From Actinacidiphila acididurans (GTDB lineage: Bacteria > Actinomycetota > Actinomycetes > Streptomycetales > Streptomycetaceae), in contig NZ_JADKYB010000016.1 of the NCBI RefSeq assembly GCF_016918855.1, positions 62,001-126,000 on the forward strand: a DNA stretch of 64,000 bases. Reading direction: 5' to 3'. The notes under the pieces were generated by a model that made no database searches, was not told the DNA's origin, and saw only the letters and a list, made by a program, of their open reading frames with translations. Positions 24,260 through 36,000 of the stretch are shown piece after piece (the first letter of the stretch is position 1; each line of letters starts with the position of its first letter). The position numbers and the translations under genes are program-made.

Positions 24260-26026
24260 ATGGCGCTGCCGCAAGGCACGCTCAGCCACCGCTACCGTGG
24301 CGAGCATCCCGTCCGTACCCTCCGCTACCTCTTCCATCCCGACCGCGGACGCGTGGCACTGGCAGTGCTCGCGTTCTTCGGCAAACACACCCCGGTGTGG
24401 CTGCTCCCTCTGATCACGGCGAACATCGTGGACGTCGTCGTCCAGCACAAGCCGATATCGGTGCTGTGGTGGAACTCCGCGGTGCTCCTGGTGATCCTGC
24501 TGCTCAACCTGCCGCTGCACCTGGCGTACGTCCGCAACATGCAGGGCTCGATCCGCCGCACCGGGACCCGGCTGCGCAGCGCGCTGTGCCACCGGATGCA
24601 GCAGTTGTCGATCGGCTACCACTCCCGGGTCAGCGCGGGCGTCCTGCAGGCCAAGGTGATCCGGGACGTCGAGAGCATCGAGACCGCCGCCCAGCAGACC
24701 GCGGACAACGGCCTGGCCGCGGTCGCCACCCTCACCGGCGGCCTGGTGGTCATCGGCATCCAGGCACCGGCGTTCCTGCCGGTTTTCCTGGTCATCGTGC
24801 CCGCCTCCGCCGTACTGGTGGTCCGGCTGCGCAAGCGACTGCGGGACCGCAACGAGTTGTTCCGCCAGCAGGTTGAGCAACTGTCCTCGCGGGTCACCGA
24901 GATGACCGCGCTGATCCCGATCACCCGGGCCCACGGCCTGGAGAACACCGCGCTGCACCGGGTGGACCGCACCCTGGGCGAGGTGCTGCACGCCGGGCTG
25001 CGGCTGGACCGGCTCAACGGCTGGTTCGGTTCGATCGCCTGGATCCTGCTCAACGCGATCGGCGTGGCCTGCCTGGCCGGCTCGGCGCTGGTGGCGTACT
25101 ACGGCTGGCTGAACGTCACCCCGGGCTCCGTGGTGATGCTCAGCGCTTACTTCTCCAGCCTGACCACCTCGGTCACCACCCTGCTCACCCTCACCCCGCA
25201 GATCGGCAAGGGACTTGAGTCGGTCCGCTCCATCGGCGAGGTGCTCCAGGCACCCGACCTGGAGGAGAACGACGGCAAGGCGCGGGTCGAGGGCGTCACC
25301 GGCCGGTTCCAGTTCGTCGGCGTCGGCCACACCTACCCCGAGGCCGACCGGCCGTCGCTGACCGACTTCACCCTGGACGTACGGCCGGGCGAGACCATCG
25401 CCCTGGTCGGCGGCTCGGGCGCCGGCAAGTCCACGGTGCTGAACCTGGTGATCGGCTTCCTGCGGCCGACCCGGGGGCGCATCCTGCTGGACGGTGTCGA
25501 CATGGAGACACTCGACCTGCGCGACTACCGCAGTTGGCTGTCGGTGGTGCCGCAGGAGTCGATCCTGTTCGAGGGCAGCATCCGGGAGAACGTCACCTAC
25601 GGCATGACGGACGTCCCCGAGGAGCGGGTCCGGGCCGCCCTGCGCGACGCCAACGCACTCGAATTCATCGACCGGCTGCCCGCCGGCCTGGACACCGTGG
25701 TCGGCGAGCGCGGCGCCCGGCTGTCCGGCGGCCAGAAGCAGCGCCTGGCCATCGCCCGCGCCCTGATCCGCGACCCGCGGGTGCTGATCCTGGACGAGGC
25801 CACCTCGGCACTGGACTCCCGCTCCGAGGCACTGGTGCAGCAGGCCCTGACCCGCCTGGTCCGGGGCCGCACCGTGTTCGTCGTCGCCCACCGGCTGTCC
25901 ACCATCCGCGGCGCCGACCGCATCGTCGTACTGGACGACGGCCGGATCGCGGAAATCGGCTCCCACGCGGAGTTGCTCCGCCACGGCGGCGCCTACGCGG
26001 GCCTCCAATCGGCCCAGTTGGCGTAG
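24260..26026 (+). CDS. ABC exporter, half-transporter (fused membrane and ATPase domains)
   Basis: 588 aa from ATG 24260 behind GAGGAG. Residues 1-330 form the six-helix ABC exporter membrane domain (FLPVFLVIVPASAVLVV; GSIAWILLNAIGVACLAGSALVAYY). Residues 345-585 are the ATPase: Walker A GGSGAGKST with K390, Q-loop VPQESILFEGSIRENV, signature LSGGQKQR starting at residue 488, Walker B VLILDEATSALDSRSE and switch His in VVAHRLSTIRG. It works as a homodimer or with a partner half-transporter; none is adjacent. The substrate (lipid, peptide or drug) is unknown. Confidence 0.92.
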   Translation: MALPQGTLSHRYRGEHPVRTLRYLFHPDRGRVALAVLAFFGKHTPVWLLPLITANIVDVVVQHKPISVLWWNSAVLLVILLLNLPLHLAYVRNMQGSIRRTGTRLRSALCHRMQQLSIGYHSRVSAGVLQAKVIRDVESIETAAQQTADNGLAAVATLTGGLVVIGIQAPAFLPVFLVIVPASAVLVVRLRKRLRDRNELFRQQVEQLSSRVTEMTALIPITRAHGLENTALHRVDRTLGEVLHAGLRLDRLNGWFGSIAWILLNAIGVACLAGSALVAYYGWLNVTPGSVVMLSAYFSSLTTSVTTLLTLTPQIGKGLESVRSIGEVLQAPDLEENDGKARVEGVTGRFQFVGVGHTYPEADRPSLTDFTLDVRPGETIALVGGSGAGKSTVLNLVIGFLRPTRGRILLDGVDMETLDLRDYRSWLSVVPQESILFEGSIRENVTYGMTDVPEERVRAALRDANALEFIDRLPAGLDTVVGERGARLSGGQKQRLAIARALIRDPRVLILDEATSALDSRSEALVQQALTRLVRGRTVFVVAHRLSTIRGADRIVVLDDGRIAEIGSHAELLRHGGAYAGLQSAQLA

Positions 26027-26054
26027 GCGGTCATCCCCGCAGAGTTCGCCCGGG

Positions 26055-26125
26055 TGCCCAAATGGGGCGCGGGGCCGCGGCTGACATGCGGCCGGCGCCG
26101 CGTGGGGGCGAGAAACCGGCCGGTG
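26055..26125. repeat. Second dispersed Streptomyces-type repeat copy
   Basis: The run contains AATGGGGCGCGGGGC, then ATGCGGCC, then CGCCGCGTGGGGGCGAGAAA. This is a variant of the same intergenic repeat family seen at 10041, here with the ATGCGGC centre unit. It sits between the ABC transporter stop and the 18-bp terminator. Confidence 0.5.
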
Positions 26126-26148
26126 GTCCGGACACGACAGCAACAACC

Positions 26149-26193
26149 CCTTCGGGCCGGTGAACCGTACCGCGAGGTTCACCGGCCCGAAGG
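26149..26193. terminator. Bidirectional terminator between ABC exporter and pgm
   Basis: Perfect 18-bp arms beginning CCTTCGGGCCGG and ending CCGGCCCGAAGG with a 9-nt loop. The CCTTCGGG/CCCGAAGG ends and convergent flanking genes make this one of the strongest terminators in the window. Confidence 0.9.
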
Positions 26194-26229
26194 CCGCACC
26201 GAACCCGGCTCGCACCGAGTCCGCCCGGG

Positions 26230-27870
<1,641 letters not shown>

Positions 27871-28175
27871 CCGCGTCTCCTTCGCTGCGTCCTGCGGTGC
27901 GGCCCCTGCGGCGGGGCCTGCGGGCGGGCCCGTGGGGCATCTGCCCGGGGGCCGGTGATCCACGCGTACGCCGCCCATTGTCACGTGCCGGGTCGCGGCC
28001 GCGCGCACCGGCACCCGCCGTGGCGCGATCGGTGCGCCGCGGCCGGGTCACCGGCCCGAATGACGGTCCGGCCTGGCCGTTGACTGCGCATCGGGCCGGA
28101 AAGTGCCGCTAGGGTGGGAGACGCTCGGCGGGCACCGGACGGCGGTGACCGCCGCCACCGGAGAGGCGTCGTGCG
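27871..28175. other. Divergent intergenic region pgm / MFS
   Basis: 305 bp with no gene. The pgm ribosome site is at its left end. A TAGGGT hexamer near 28112 could be the -10 of the MFS gene, but no matching -35 is at standard distance (the nearest, TTGACT, is 24 bp upstream). No clear palindromic operator. Confidence 0.4.
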
Positions 28176-29732
28176 ATGACGATGACGGCCGGGTCGCCCG
28201 CGTCCGAAGGAGTGCGACTGTCGTCGCGCACCGGCCGGTGGGTGCTGGCCTGCTCGGTGCTGGGCTCGGGCATGGCGCTGCTGGACGGCACGGTGGTCAA
28301 CATCGCGCTGCCGCGGATCGGCACGGACCTCGGAGTATCGCTGGCCGCTCTCCAGTGGACGGTCAACGGCTACCTGCTGACGCTGGCCGGACTGATCCTG
28401 CTCGGCGGCGGGCTCGGCGACCGCTACGGGCGGCGCAAGGTGTTCGTCATCGGCGTGATCTGGTTCGCCGCGGCCTCCGCGCTGTGCGGGATCGCCCAGA
28501 ACGGCGCGATGCTGATCGCCTCCCGCGCGCTGCAGGGAGTGGGCGGTGCGCTGCTGACCCCGGGCTCGCTGGCGCTGGTGCAGTCCACCTATCGGCCCGA
28601 GGACCGGGCCAAGGCGGTGGGCGCCTGGTCGGGCCTGGGCGGAGTGGCCGGCGCGGTCGGCCCGTTCCTGGGCGGCTTTCTGGTGGACGGCCCAGGCTGG
28701 CGGTGGATCTTCCTGGTCAACCTGCCCGTCGCCGCGATCGTGGTGGCCATCGCGGTGCGGCGGGTGCCGGAGAGCCGGGACCGCACCGCCACCGGGAGTT
28801 TCGACGTACGGGGAGCGGCACTGGCCGCGCTGTGCCTGGCCGGAATCACCTACGCGCTGATCGCCGCGTCAGGGCATCCGAACTGGGTGACGGTGATCGC
28901 GACCGCGGTGGCCGGATTGGCGTGCGGGGCGGCCTTCCTGCGCACCGAACGCAGCCGGCCGCATCCGATGCTGCCGCTGACGATCTTCTCCTCCCGGCTG
29001 TTCACGTCGATGAACGTGGTGACCGTATGCCTGTACGCGGCGATCGGCGGGGTCTTCTTCGTCCTGCCGGTGCAGCTGCAGATCGCGGCCGGCTACAGCG
29101 CCCTGCGCTCGGGGCTGGCCACGCTGCCGGTGACGGTGCTGATGCTGCTGCTGTCGGCGCCCGCCGGGGCGCTGGCGCAGCGGATCGGGCCGCGGCTGCC
29201 GCTGACGGTGGGGCCGTTGCTGACCGCGACCGGGTTGCTGCTGCTGACCCGGCTCGGCCCGGGCTCCTCGTCCTATCTGCAGGACGTGCTGCCCGCGGTG
29301 ACGGTGCAGGGCCTGGGCATGGCCCTGTTCGTGGCGCCGCTGACCGCGACCGTGCTGGCCTCGGTGGACGTGGACCACGCGGGGATCGCGAGCGGCGTGA
29401 ACAACGCGGCGGCCCGGGTGGCCCAGCTCCTGATCGTGGCCGCGCTGCCGCTGGCCGTCGGCCTGTCGAACCAGGCGTACCGCTCGCCGCACGCGGTGAA
29501 CAGCGCGTTCGGCAAGTCGATGTACATCTGCGCGGGGCTGTGCGCCCTGGCCTCGGTCCTTGCCTTCGCGCTGGTGCCGCCGCAGGCGCTGCGCGAGGAG
29601 GAGGGCAAGGCGCCGGCCCCGCAGCCGCAGTGCCACTCCCACTGCGGCTTCAACGCCCCGCCGCTGGAGCCGGGCGCCGACCACGACAAGGCCGCGGCGG
29701 ACGAGGCAGGGGCGGGCGAGGCGCGGGCCTGA
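28176..29732 (+). CDS. MFS exporter, DHA2 family
   Basis: 518 aa. ATG 28176 (or 28182) follows GGAGAGG. Motif D1 is LLDGTVVNIALPRIG, motif A GGGLGDRYGRRKVFV is intact, and motif C lies in GGVAGAVGPFLGGFLVDGPGWRWIFLVNLPV. The C-terminal ~40 residues are cytosolic and contain a Cys-His cluster (QPQCHSHCGFNAPP) followed by an acidic tail; this is outside the transport core. Drug or metabolite/H+ antiport is expected. It is convergent with a MarR gene that belongs to another exporter operon. Confidence 0.9.
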   Translation: MTMTAGSPASEGVRLSSRTGRWVLACSVLGSGMALLDGTVVNIALPRIGTDLGVSLAALQWTVNGYLLTLAGLILLGGGLGDRYGRRKVFVIGVIWFAAASALCGIAQNGAMLIASRALQGVGGALLTPGSLALVQSTYRPEDRAKAVGAWSGLGGVAGAVGPFLGGFLVDGPGWRWIFLVNLPVAAIVVAIAVRRVPESRDRTATGSFDVRGAALAALCLAGITYALIAASGHPNWVTVIATAVAGLACGAAFLRTERSRPHPMLPLTIFSSRLFTSMNVVTVCLYAAIGGVFFVLPVQLQIAAGYSALRSGLATLPVTVLMLLLSAPAGALAQRIGPRLPLTVGPLLTATGLLLLTRLGPGSSSYLQDVLPAVTVQGLGMALFVAPLTATVLASVDVDHAGIASGVNNAAARVAQLLIVAALPLAVGLSNQAYRSPHAVNSAFGKSMYICAGLCALASVLAFALVPPQALREEEGKAPAPQPQCHSHCGFNAPPLEPGADHDKAAADEAGAGEARA

Positions 29733-29777
29733 GTTCCGGGCACGGCCCCGGTCCGGCGCCCGAGTCCGGATCGGGCC

Positions 29778-29817
<40 letters not shown>

Positions 29818-29861
29818 TCGAATCCGGGCCCGAGGCCCGGGCTTGAAATGCGGGTTCGGGA

Positions 29862-29884
29862 CCGGACCCGAAACCCGGGTCCGG
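29862..29884. terminator. Possible terminator between convergent genes
   Basis: CCGGACCCG-AAACC-CGGGTCCGG, 9-bp arms, located between the MFS stop (29732) and the MarR stop (29941). Confidence 0.5.
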
Positions 29885-29940
29885 CGTCCGCGCTCCCGGC
29901 GCCGCGGCCTGCGGGGGCCGGGCAGACGGTCCGGCGGCTG

Positions 29941-30534
29941 CTACGACCCGGCGGCCGGATCGGGGCCCGGCTCCGTACGCGTGTCCGGCTCCGCGCCCGC
30001 GCCCGCGTCCGGCTCCGGCCCCTGCTCGGTGAGCAGGAGTTCGAGTACGGGCAGCGCCGCGAGCAGGGTGTCGCTCTGTTCGGGGGTCAGCCGGGACATC
30101 CGGCGGGCCAGGAGTTCGCTGCGCTGGCGGCGGATCCGCTCCAGCAGCCGCGTGCCCTCTTCGGTGACGCTGACCAGCGAGGACCGGCCGTCGGAGGGGT
30201 CGGGCTGCTTGCGGATGAGGCCGGCGGCGGCCAGCGGCGTCACCGTACGGGTCAGCGAGGGCGCGGCGACCTGCTCGTACGCGGCGAGTTCGCCGATCCG
30301 CAGCGGCCCGTGCTCCTGGGTCCTGGCCAGCGCGGACAGCTGCGCGTAGGTGAGGTCCAGGTCGCTGCCGGAGGCCTGGGCGAGCTGGCGGTACAGGCGG
30401 GCGACGATCAGCCGCAGCCGGCTCACGGCGGCCGGCGAGGGTGCGCCGGCGGAGTGGCCCGGGTCCGCGGTGGTGTCCCGCCCGGGGGCGGGAGCGGCGG
30501 CCGGGGGCGCCCCGCGCCCGTCGAGTTCGGTCAT
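29941..30534 (-). CDS. MarR family transcriptional regulator
   Basis: 197 aa from ATG 30534. The winged helix core is LDLTYAQLSALARTQEHGPLRIGELAAYEQVAAPSLTRTVTPL, then GLIRKQPDPSDGRSSLVSVTEEG, the MarR wing with the D-x-R-S signature. Both ends are low-complexity extensions: Pro/Ala-rich at the N-terminus and acidic Glu-Pro-Gly repeats at the C-terminus. It lies 28 bp downstream of an MFS exporter on the same strand. The AT-rich inverted repeat in front of that exporter is its probable operator, giving an autoregulated efflux operon. Confidence 0.92.
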   Translation of the reverse strand: MTELDGRGAPPAAAPAPGRDTTADPGHSAGAPSPAAVSRLRLIVARLYRQLAQASGSDLDLTYAQLSALARTQEHGPLRIGELAAYEQVAAPSLTRTVTPLAAAGLIRKQPDPSDGRSSLVSVTEEGTRLLERIRRQRSELLARRMSRLTPEQSDTLLAALPVLELLLTEQGPEPDAGAGAEPDTRTEPGPDPAAGS

Positions 30535-30562
30535 GGCGGGGGCGCCTCCAGGTCCTCGGTGC

Positions 30563-32302
30563 TCAGCTCTCGATGCTGTCGACACGGCTGTCGCGGCGGC
30601 TGCGGATCAAGGACGCGGCCGCCGCGACCAAGGACATCACGATCGCCAGGGAGAACACCACGACCAGCCCGTCGTGGAACGGCCCGGAGATCAGGTGCGG
30701 GAAGAACTCCCGGCCGGTGAGGGTGTGCACGTGCGCCGGGGAGAGCTTGTGCAGCAGGTCGGGGCCGAGGAGCTGCTGGATCGGGTTGTAGCCGAGGAAG
30801 GCGGCGAACAGGGTGCCGACCGGCGGCAGGCTCGCCACCTGGTGGGCGTTGGCCGCGGGCACGCCCTGCGCGGTCAGGCCGGAGCTGAGGGTGTGCGGCA
30901 GCGAGCCGGCCAGCCCGGCCACCATCAGGGAGAAGAAGATGCCGATGGACAGCACCATGCCGGCGTTCTGGAAGGTGGCGCGCATGCCGGAGGCGGCGCC
31001 GCGGGACTCGGCGGGCACGCTCGCCATGATGATCGAGGTGTTGGGGGCGGCGAACAGGCCGCCGCCGAGCCCGTTGAGGAAGACCACCAGGGCGAAGACC
31101 CAGTAGCTGAAGTTCGTGGGGAGCAGCAGCAGGCCGCCGAAGGAGGCGGCCATCACGACAAAGCCGGCGGCGGCGAACAGCCGGGCGCCGTACCGGTCGG
31201 ACAGGTAGCCGGCGATGGGTCCGGCGGCCAGGAAGCCGATGGTCAGCGGCAGCAGGTAGATGCCGGCCCACAGCGGGGTGTTGGCGTAGTCGTAGCCGTG
31301 CAGCGGCAGCCAGATGCCCTGCAGCCAGATGATCAGCATGAACTGCAGGCCGCCGCGGGCGACCGAGCCGAGCAGGGTGGCCGCGTTGCCGCCGGCGAAG
31401 GCCGCGTTGCGGAACAGCTTGAGCGGGAACATGGGCTCGGCGACCTTGGACTCCACCACGCAGAAGGTCACCAGCATGGCGGTGCCGCCGATCAGGCCGG
31501 CCAGCACCCAGGGGTTGGTCCAGCCCATGGTGTGGCCGCCGTAGGGCTGGATGCCGTAGGTGATGCCGGCCAGCAGGGCGGTCAGGCCGACGGCGAAGGT
31601 GATGTTGCCCCACCAGTCCATGGCGGCCGGGCGGCGCACGCCGGTGTCGTGCAGCGAGCGGTACGCCCACACGGTGCCGATCAGGCCGATGGGCACGTTG
31701 ACCCAGAAGATGGAGCGCCAGTTCCACTCGGCGAGCAGGCCGCCGAGCACCAGGCCGATGAAGGAGCCGGCGATGCCGGCGACCATGTTCACGCCGAGCG
31801 CCATGCCGCGCTGCTTGGCCGGGAAGGCGTCGGTGATGATCGCCGCGGAGTTGGCCATGAGCATGGAGCCGCCCACGGCCTGGGCGACGCGCCAGCCGAT
31901 CAGCCAGAGCGCGCCGCCCCCGCCGTGCATCGGGTCGACGGAGAGGATCACCGAGGTGACGGTGAAGATCAGGAAGCCCGCGTTGTAGATCCTGACCCGG
32001 CCGAAGATGTCGCCGAGCCGGCCGAGCGTGACCACCAGGACCGCGGTGACCAGCATGTAGCCCATCAGCATCCACAGCAGGTAGCTGACGTTGCCCGGCT
32101 GGAGCGGGTCGAGGTGGATGCCGTTGAAGATCGCGGGGAGCGAGATCAGCACGATCGAGGAGTTGATCGTGGCGATGAGCATGCCGAGCGTGGTGTTGGA
32201 CAGCGCCACCCATTTGTAGTTCGGGTGGTCGGCGGCGATCCGTGGGGGTCGCCGCTGTATTCGTGTCGTCACATCGTCTTCGGTCGCCATCAGGCCGCTC
32301 AC
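30563..32302 (-). CDS. MFS exporter, DHA2 family (first gene of MFS-MarR operon)
   Basis: 579 aa. GTG 32302 or ATG 32290 may be the start; neither has a good ribosome site. Motif D1 is [19 protein letters not shown], motif [15 protein letters not shown], and motif C is in [37 protein letters not shown]. It has fourteen predicted helices, and a long extracytoplasmic loop near residues 470-545 ([23 protein letters not shown]) as in the larger DHA2 members. The MarR gene follows at 28 bp. Export of a hydrophobic toxin is the usual role. Confidence 0.9.
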   Translation of the reverse strand: MSGLMATEDDVTTRIQRRPPRIAADHPNYKWVALSNTTLGMLIATINSSIVLISLPAIFNGIHLDPLQPGNVSYLLWMLMGYMLVTAVLVVTLGRLGDIFGRVRIYNAGFLIFTVTSVILSVDPMHGGGGALWLIGWRVAQAVGGSMLMANSAAIITDAFPAKQRGMALGVNMVAGIAGSFIGLVLGGLLAEWNWRSIFWVNVPIGLIGTVWAYRSLHDTGVRRPAAMDWWGNITFAVGLTALLAGITYGIQPYGGHTMGWTNPWVLAGLIGGTAMLVTFCVVESKVAEPMFPLKLFRNAAFAGGNAATLLGSVARGGLQFMLIIWLQGIWLPLHGYDYANTPLWAGIYLLPLTIGFLAAGPIAGYLSDRYGARLFAAAGFVVMAASFGGLLLLPTNFSYWVFALVVFLNGLGGGLFAAPNTSIIMASVPAESRGAASGMRATFQNAGMVLSIGIFFSLMVAGLAGSLPHTLSSGLTAQGVPAANAHQVASLPPVGTLFAAFLGYNPIQQLLGPDLLHKLSPAHVHTLTGREFFPHLISGPFHDGLVVVFSLAIVMSLVAAAASLIRSRRDSRVDSIES

Positions 32303-32316
32303 ACCCCACGCGCAGA

Positions 32317-32340
32317 GTTAATTAACTTAGGTTAAGTAAC
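32317..32340. promoter_or_regulatory. MarR-type operator in front of the MFS-MarR operon
   Basis: GTTAATTAAC-TTAG-GTTAAGTAAC: two 10-bp arms that are inverted copies with one mismatch, 4-bp spacer. It is the most AT-rich spot for kilobases around and lies 14 bp upstream of the GTG start, so it overlaps the promoter. AT-rich inverted repeats of this kind are typical MarR sites. Confidence 0.75.
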
Positions 32341-32347
32341 TCTATCA

Positions 32348-32860
32348 TCAGCGACGGCGCAGCAGCACGCCGCGCACGAAGGCGGCCTGCCCGACGTGCT
32401 GGGCGTCGTCGTCGATCACGCTGATCAGCCGCACGCCGAGGGTGACCGGCGGGTCCCAGCGCTTGTCGACGATCCGGTCCAGGTCCGCGGCGGACAGGCC
32501 GGCGAAGTAGTCGAGACTGGCCGCGTGCACGGCGTCGTAGTAGCCGGTGAGCAGGGCCGGGTCCTCGACCCGCACCTTGGCCACCCGCTCGGGGCTGTCG
32601 CCGAAGCCCAGGGCGGCCGGCCGGAAGGGCAGGCCGAACCGCTCGTACCAGCCGTCGGACGTCCAGACCTGTTCGCGGTCGGCCACGTCGGCGACGTGGT
32701 CGTCCTGGACCCGGGTCAGGTGCCAGATCAGCCAGGCGATCGAGTTGCCGCCCGGGTCGAGCCGCTCGCCGAGTTCGTCCGGGGTGAGCCCCTCGACGAC
32801 TTCGTGCACGTTCTCCTTGACCCGGCCGAGGGCGTCGGTGAGCAGATCCACGTGGTTCAT
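32348..32860 (-). CDS. DinB family protein (DUF664, thiol transferase-like)
   Basis: 170 aa from ATG 32860 behind AAGGGGA. DinB/YfiT four-helix bundle: NSIAWLIWHLTRVQDDHVADVA gives the first His ligands and DDDAQHVGQAAFVRG the third, so the three-His metal site is complete. Members include mycothiol- and bacillithiol-dependent S-transferases that detoxify electrophiles; in an actinomycete mycothiol is the likely thiol. It ends 46 bp before the start of the MFS-MarR operon, with the operator in that gap. Confidence 0.9.
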   Translation of the reverse strand: MNHVDLLTDALGRVKENVHEVVEGLTPDELGERLDPGGNSIAWLIWHLTRVQDDHVADVADREQVWTSDGWYERFGLPFRPAALGFGDSPERVAKVRVEDPALLTGYYDAVHAASLDYFAGLSAADLDRIVDKRWDPPVTLGVRLISVIDDDAQHVGQAAFVRGVLLRRR

Positions 32861-33019
32861 CCAGTCCCCTTACGAGGGATACGGGTGCCGCGCGCGGGCC
32901 CGCTGCCCGACGGCGGCCTGACCCTCCGCATTCTGCCCGTAGGGCCCGACACCACCGGGGCACCCTGCCGGACGGCCGTCAGCCGGTCGCCTCGGCGGGG
33001 TGCCCCGGTGCGCGGTCGG

Positions 33020-36000
33020 TCAGGTGACGGTCAGGCTGTCGATGTTGACGCTGCCGGAGTCGGCCGGGCCCACCGTCAGGCTGATCGGGTCGTCCCCGGC
33101 CGGCAGGTTCACCGGGACGGTGACGGTCGACCAGGTGTCCCAACTGCCCGTGACGGGCAGTGGCACCTGCTGTGGGACGCCCCCGGCGGCGAGGGTGATC
33201 GTGCGGGTGACGTTCTGCAGCGGCGGGCGCTGTCCGCCCAGGGAGTTGGCGTAGCGGATGGTGACGGTGCGGCCGCCTGCGCTCGGGACGTGCACCGCGA
33301 CCGTGTCGCAGGCCCCGGTGTACAGGCCGGCGACGAAACCACTGCCGGTATAACCGCCGTGGTCGCTCGCCACTTGGGCGCCGCCGCTGAGTGCGCCGGC
33401 TTCCGCCTCGATCGTCGAGCCGAGCGGCGCCGGCGTGACGACCGGGAGGACGGCGGTGGCCGTCGCCGTGTCGCGTCCGGTGGTGCCGTCCCAGCCGACG
33501 GTGGCGGTGAGCCGGGCGGCCGTGGTCGCCTGGTCCGCCGGCGGGGTGACCGTCCATTGCAGGTCGGCGTGGCCGTCCTGGGCGATCGTGACGGGCGCCG
33601 GGTCGGCGCTGACCTGCCAGCCGGCGGGCGCCCGCAGACTGCTCACCACGTGCTGCGCGTCGGCGCCGCCGACGGACGTGAGGGCCAGGTGCACCGTGGC
33701 CGGTGTGCCGGGCGAGGTCCCCTCGGCCGTCAGCGCGCCGCTGAGGTCGGCGGCCTGCGCGCGGGGCACCGAGAGCGAGGCGACCGACGCGGGGACGACG
33801 CCACTGAACGAAAGGCGCACCCCGGTGGCGTCGGTACGGGTCCAGCGCGCCACGAGATCGCCCAGCGGCGGGACGGCGCCCTGGGCCACCTGGCGCCATT
33901 CGCCGGAGCCGTCCTGGACAGCGACGGTGTACGCGTCGGGGCGGGTGGTGCCCCACCGCACGTGCAGGTGGTCGATCGCGCCGGGGCCGGCCAGCGCCAC
34001 CTGGAGGGACGAGGAGGTGCCGGCGGCGGTCCAGGTGGTGGTGTCGTTGCCGTCCACGGCGCCCGCGGCGTACGTGGCGGGTTGCGCGGAGTCGGCGGAG
34101 GCCGTCCCGCAGCGGGCGAGGTCGTCGGTGGGGTCCAGGTCGGGGCGGGCCGTGGTGAGCGTCACCGGGCGGGCGCGGGTGAGCGTCCTGGCCCCGTCCG
34201 GCGTGCTGAGGTCGACCGGCCCGCCGGAGTCGAGGGTCACCGTGGTGGTCCGCTCACCGATGTGCACGCTCAGCCTGCTGCCGTGGTACTGGACCCCGGC
34301 CAGGGTGAGGCCCGAGGCGAGCTGCGGCGGCAGCGTGGGCGCCAGCGTCAGGCCGGCGGTGTCCCACCGCAGACCGCCGAACCCGTAGAGGAAGGTCTGC
34401 AGGAACCCGCCCGCTCCGGTGGCGAAGGTGAACGCGGGGCCGTAGCCGCCGCCTTGGAGCGGCACGTCGCCCTGGGTCTCCGCGAACTGGCGGAAGGGGC
34501 CCTTCAGGTAGGGCCGGTAGGAGTTCTCGAACAGCGTGTCGTCCAGGCAGCCGGGCTGCTGGACCCGCGCGGCGACCACCGACTCGACCGAGTTGGTCAT
34601 GGCCGGTCCGTTGACGTCGGTGACGGGCATGTAGCGGTCGAGGTCGGCGGCGGCCGACGACGGGTCGGTGACATAGCCCAGCGGGTAACTGAGCATGACC
34701 GTGTCGGCCTGCTTGGCGGTCTGGTCGGTGTAGCCGGCGTACTCGGGGTGGCTGCCGTCGGCGTCGGTGGGCACGGCGATGCGGCTTGCGATCCGCGTCC
34801 AGGCCGGGTCCGGGCTCTCGTGCACCACGGCGGCCGCGGCGGCGGCGTTCTTCAGGGCGAGAACGGCGCCGGCGTTGGTGGTGGCGTTGTCGTTGACGTG
34901 CTCGTGGTACTCGTCGGGGCCGGTGACGCCGTCGATGTGGTACTGGCCGTCGGGCCCCTGCGTCACACGGCCGGCCCAGAACGCGGCGACGTCCTTCAGG
35001 ACCGGATAGCCGTAGTCCTTCAGCCACTTGGTGTCCCCGGTGGCCTGGTAGTACTGCCACTGGGCGAGCGCGATGTCGCTCTCCAGGTGGTCCTCGAAGG
35101 TGACGCACATGGGGTGGCCGAGGTCGCCGCAGACGCCCCCGGGCCCGTTGTCCCAGGCCCAGATCCCGCCGTCGTAGCCGTTGGCCTTCGCGTTCGCCTC
35201 GGCCCGGTCGCGGGTGAGCGAGCGGAACATCACGACGGACCGGGCGAGTTCGGGGTGGAAGGCGAGCAGCGAGGGGAACATCCAGGTGTCGGCGTCCCAG
35301 AAGATGTCGCCGTTGTAGTCCAGGCTGGTCAGGCCGGCGGGCGGGATGCTCCACGACGTGCCGGCGCGCAGGCTGGAGTACAGCGTGTAGTACGACATGT
35401 TGACGTCGGCCTGCAACTCGGCGTCACCGCCGGCCTCGATGTTCGGCTGCCACAGGTCGGCCCACGCCGCCTCGTGCCGGGCGGTCAGCTTCGGCCAGCC
35501 CTGGCCGGCGGCGTCCTCGACGGTGCGGGCCGCGGTGCGGACCGGGTCGTCCGGGTCGTTCGAGGTCGCGATGCCGACGTACTTGGTCACTGTGTACGTG
35601 GTGCCCGCGGTGACGGGCATCGTCCAGTTCTCGCCGGTGGTGGCGGAGTTGTCGGAGGGCTGCGCCGCGGTGCGGGCCGACACCGTGGTTCCCGGGCCGG
35701 CCACGAGGTGCTGCGTCTCCACCACGCGGGTGTCGTCGCCCGGCGTGCTCAGCTGGACGGTGGCGGTGTCAGTGGGGGTGGTGACGCTGCGAGCGGTGGC
35801 GTCCACGCCCTGGGCGCTGCGGCCGTCGAGCAGCGCGGACAGCGCCAGATCGCCCGTCCACCGCGGAGTGACGGTGAGCCGGACCTGCGCGAGGTGCTCC
35901 TGCGCGCGGTTGGCGAGCACCTCGACGCGGACGTCGGTGGCCCTGCCGTCCTCGGGCGTCCAGGTCATCGACGTGGTGACGGAGCCGTGTGCGAGGTCCA

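Noticed and set aside
35767-35775. Second TGTCAGTGG motif as a PafBC promoter
   Set aside because: It lies inside the GH65 gene and has no TAnnnT at the required 8-nt spacing.
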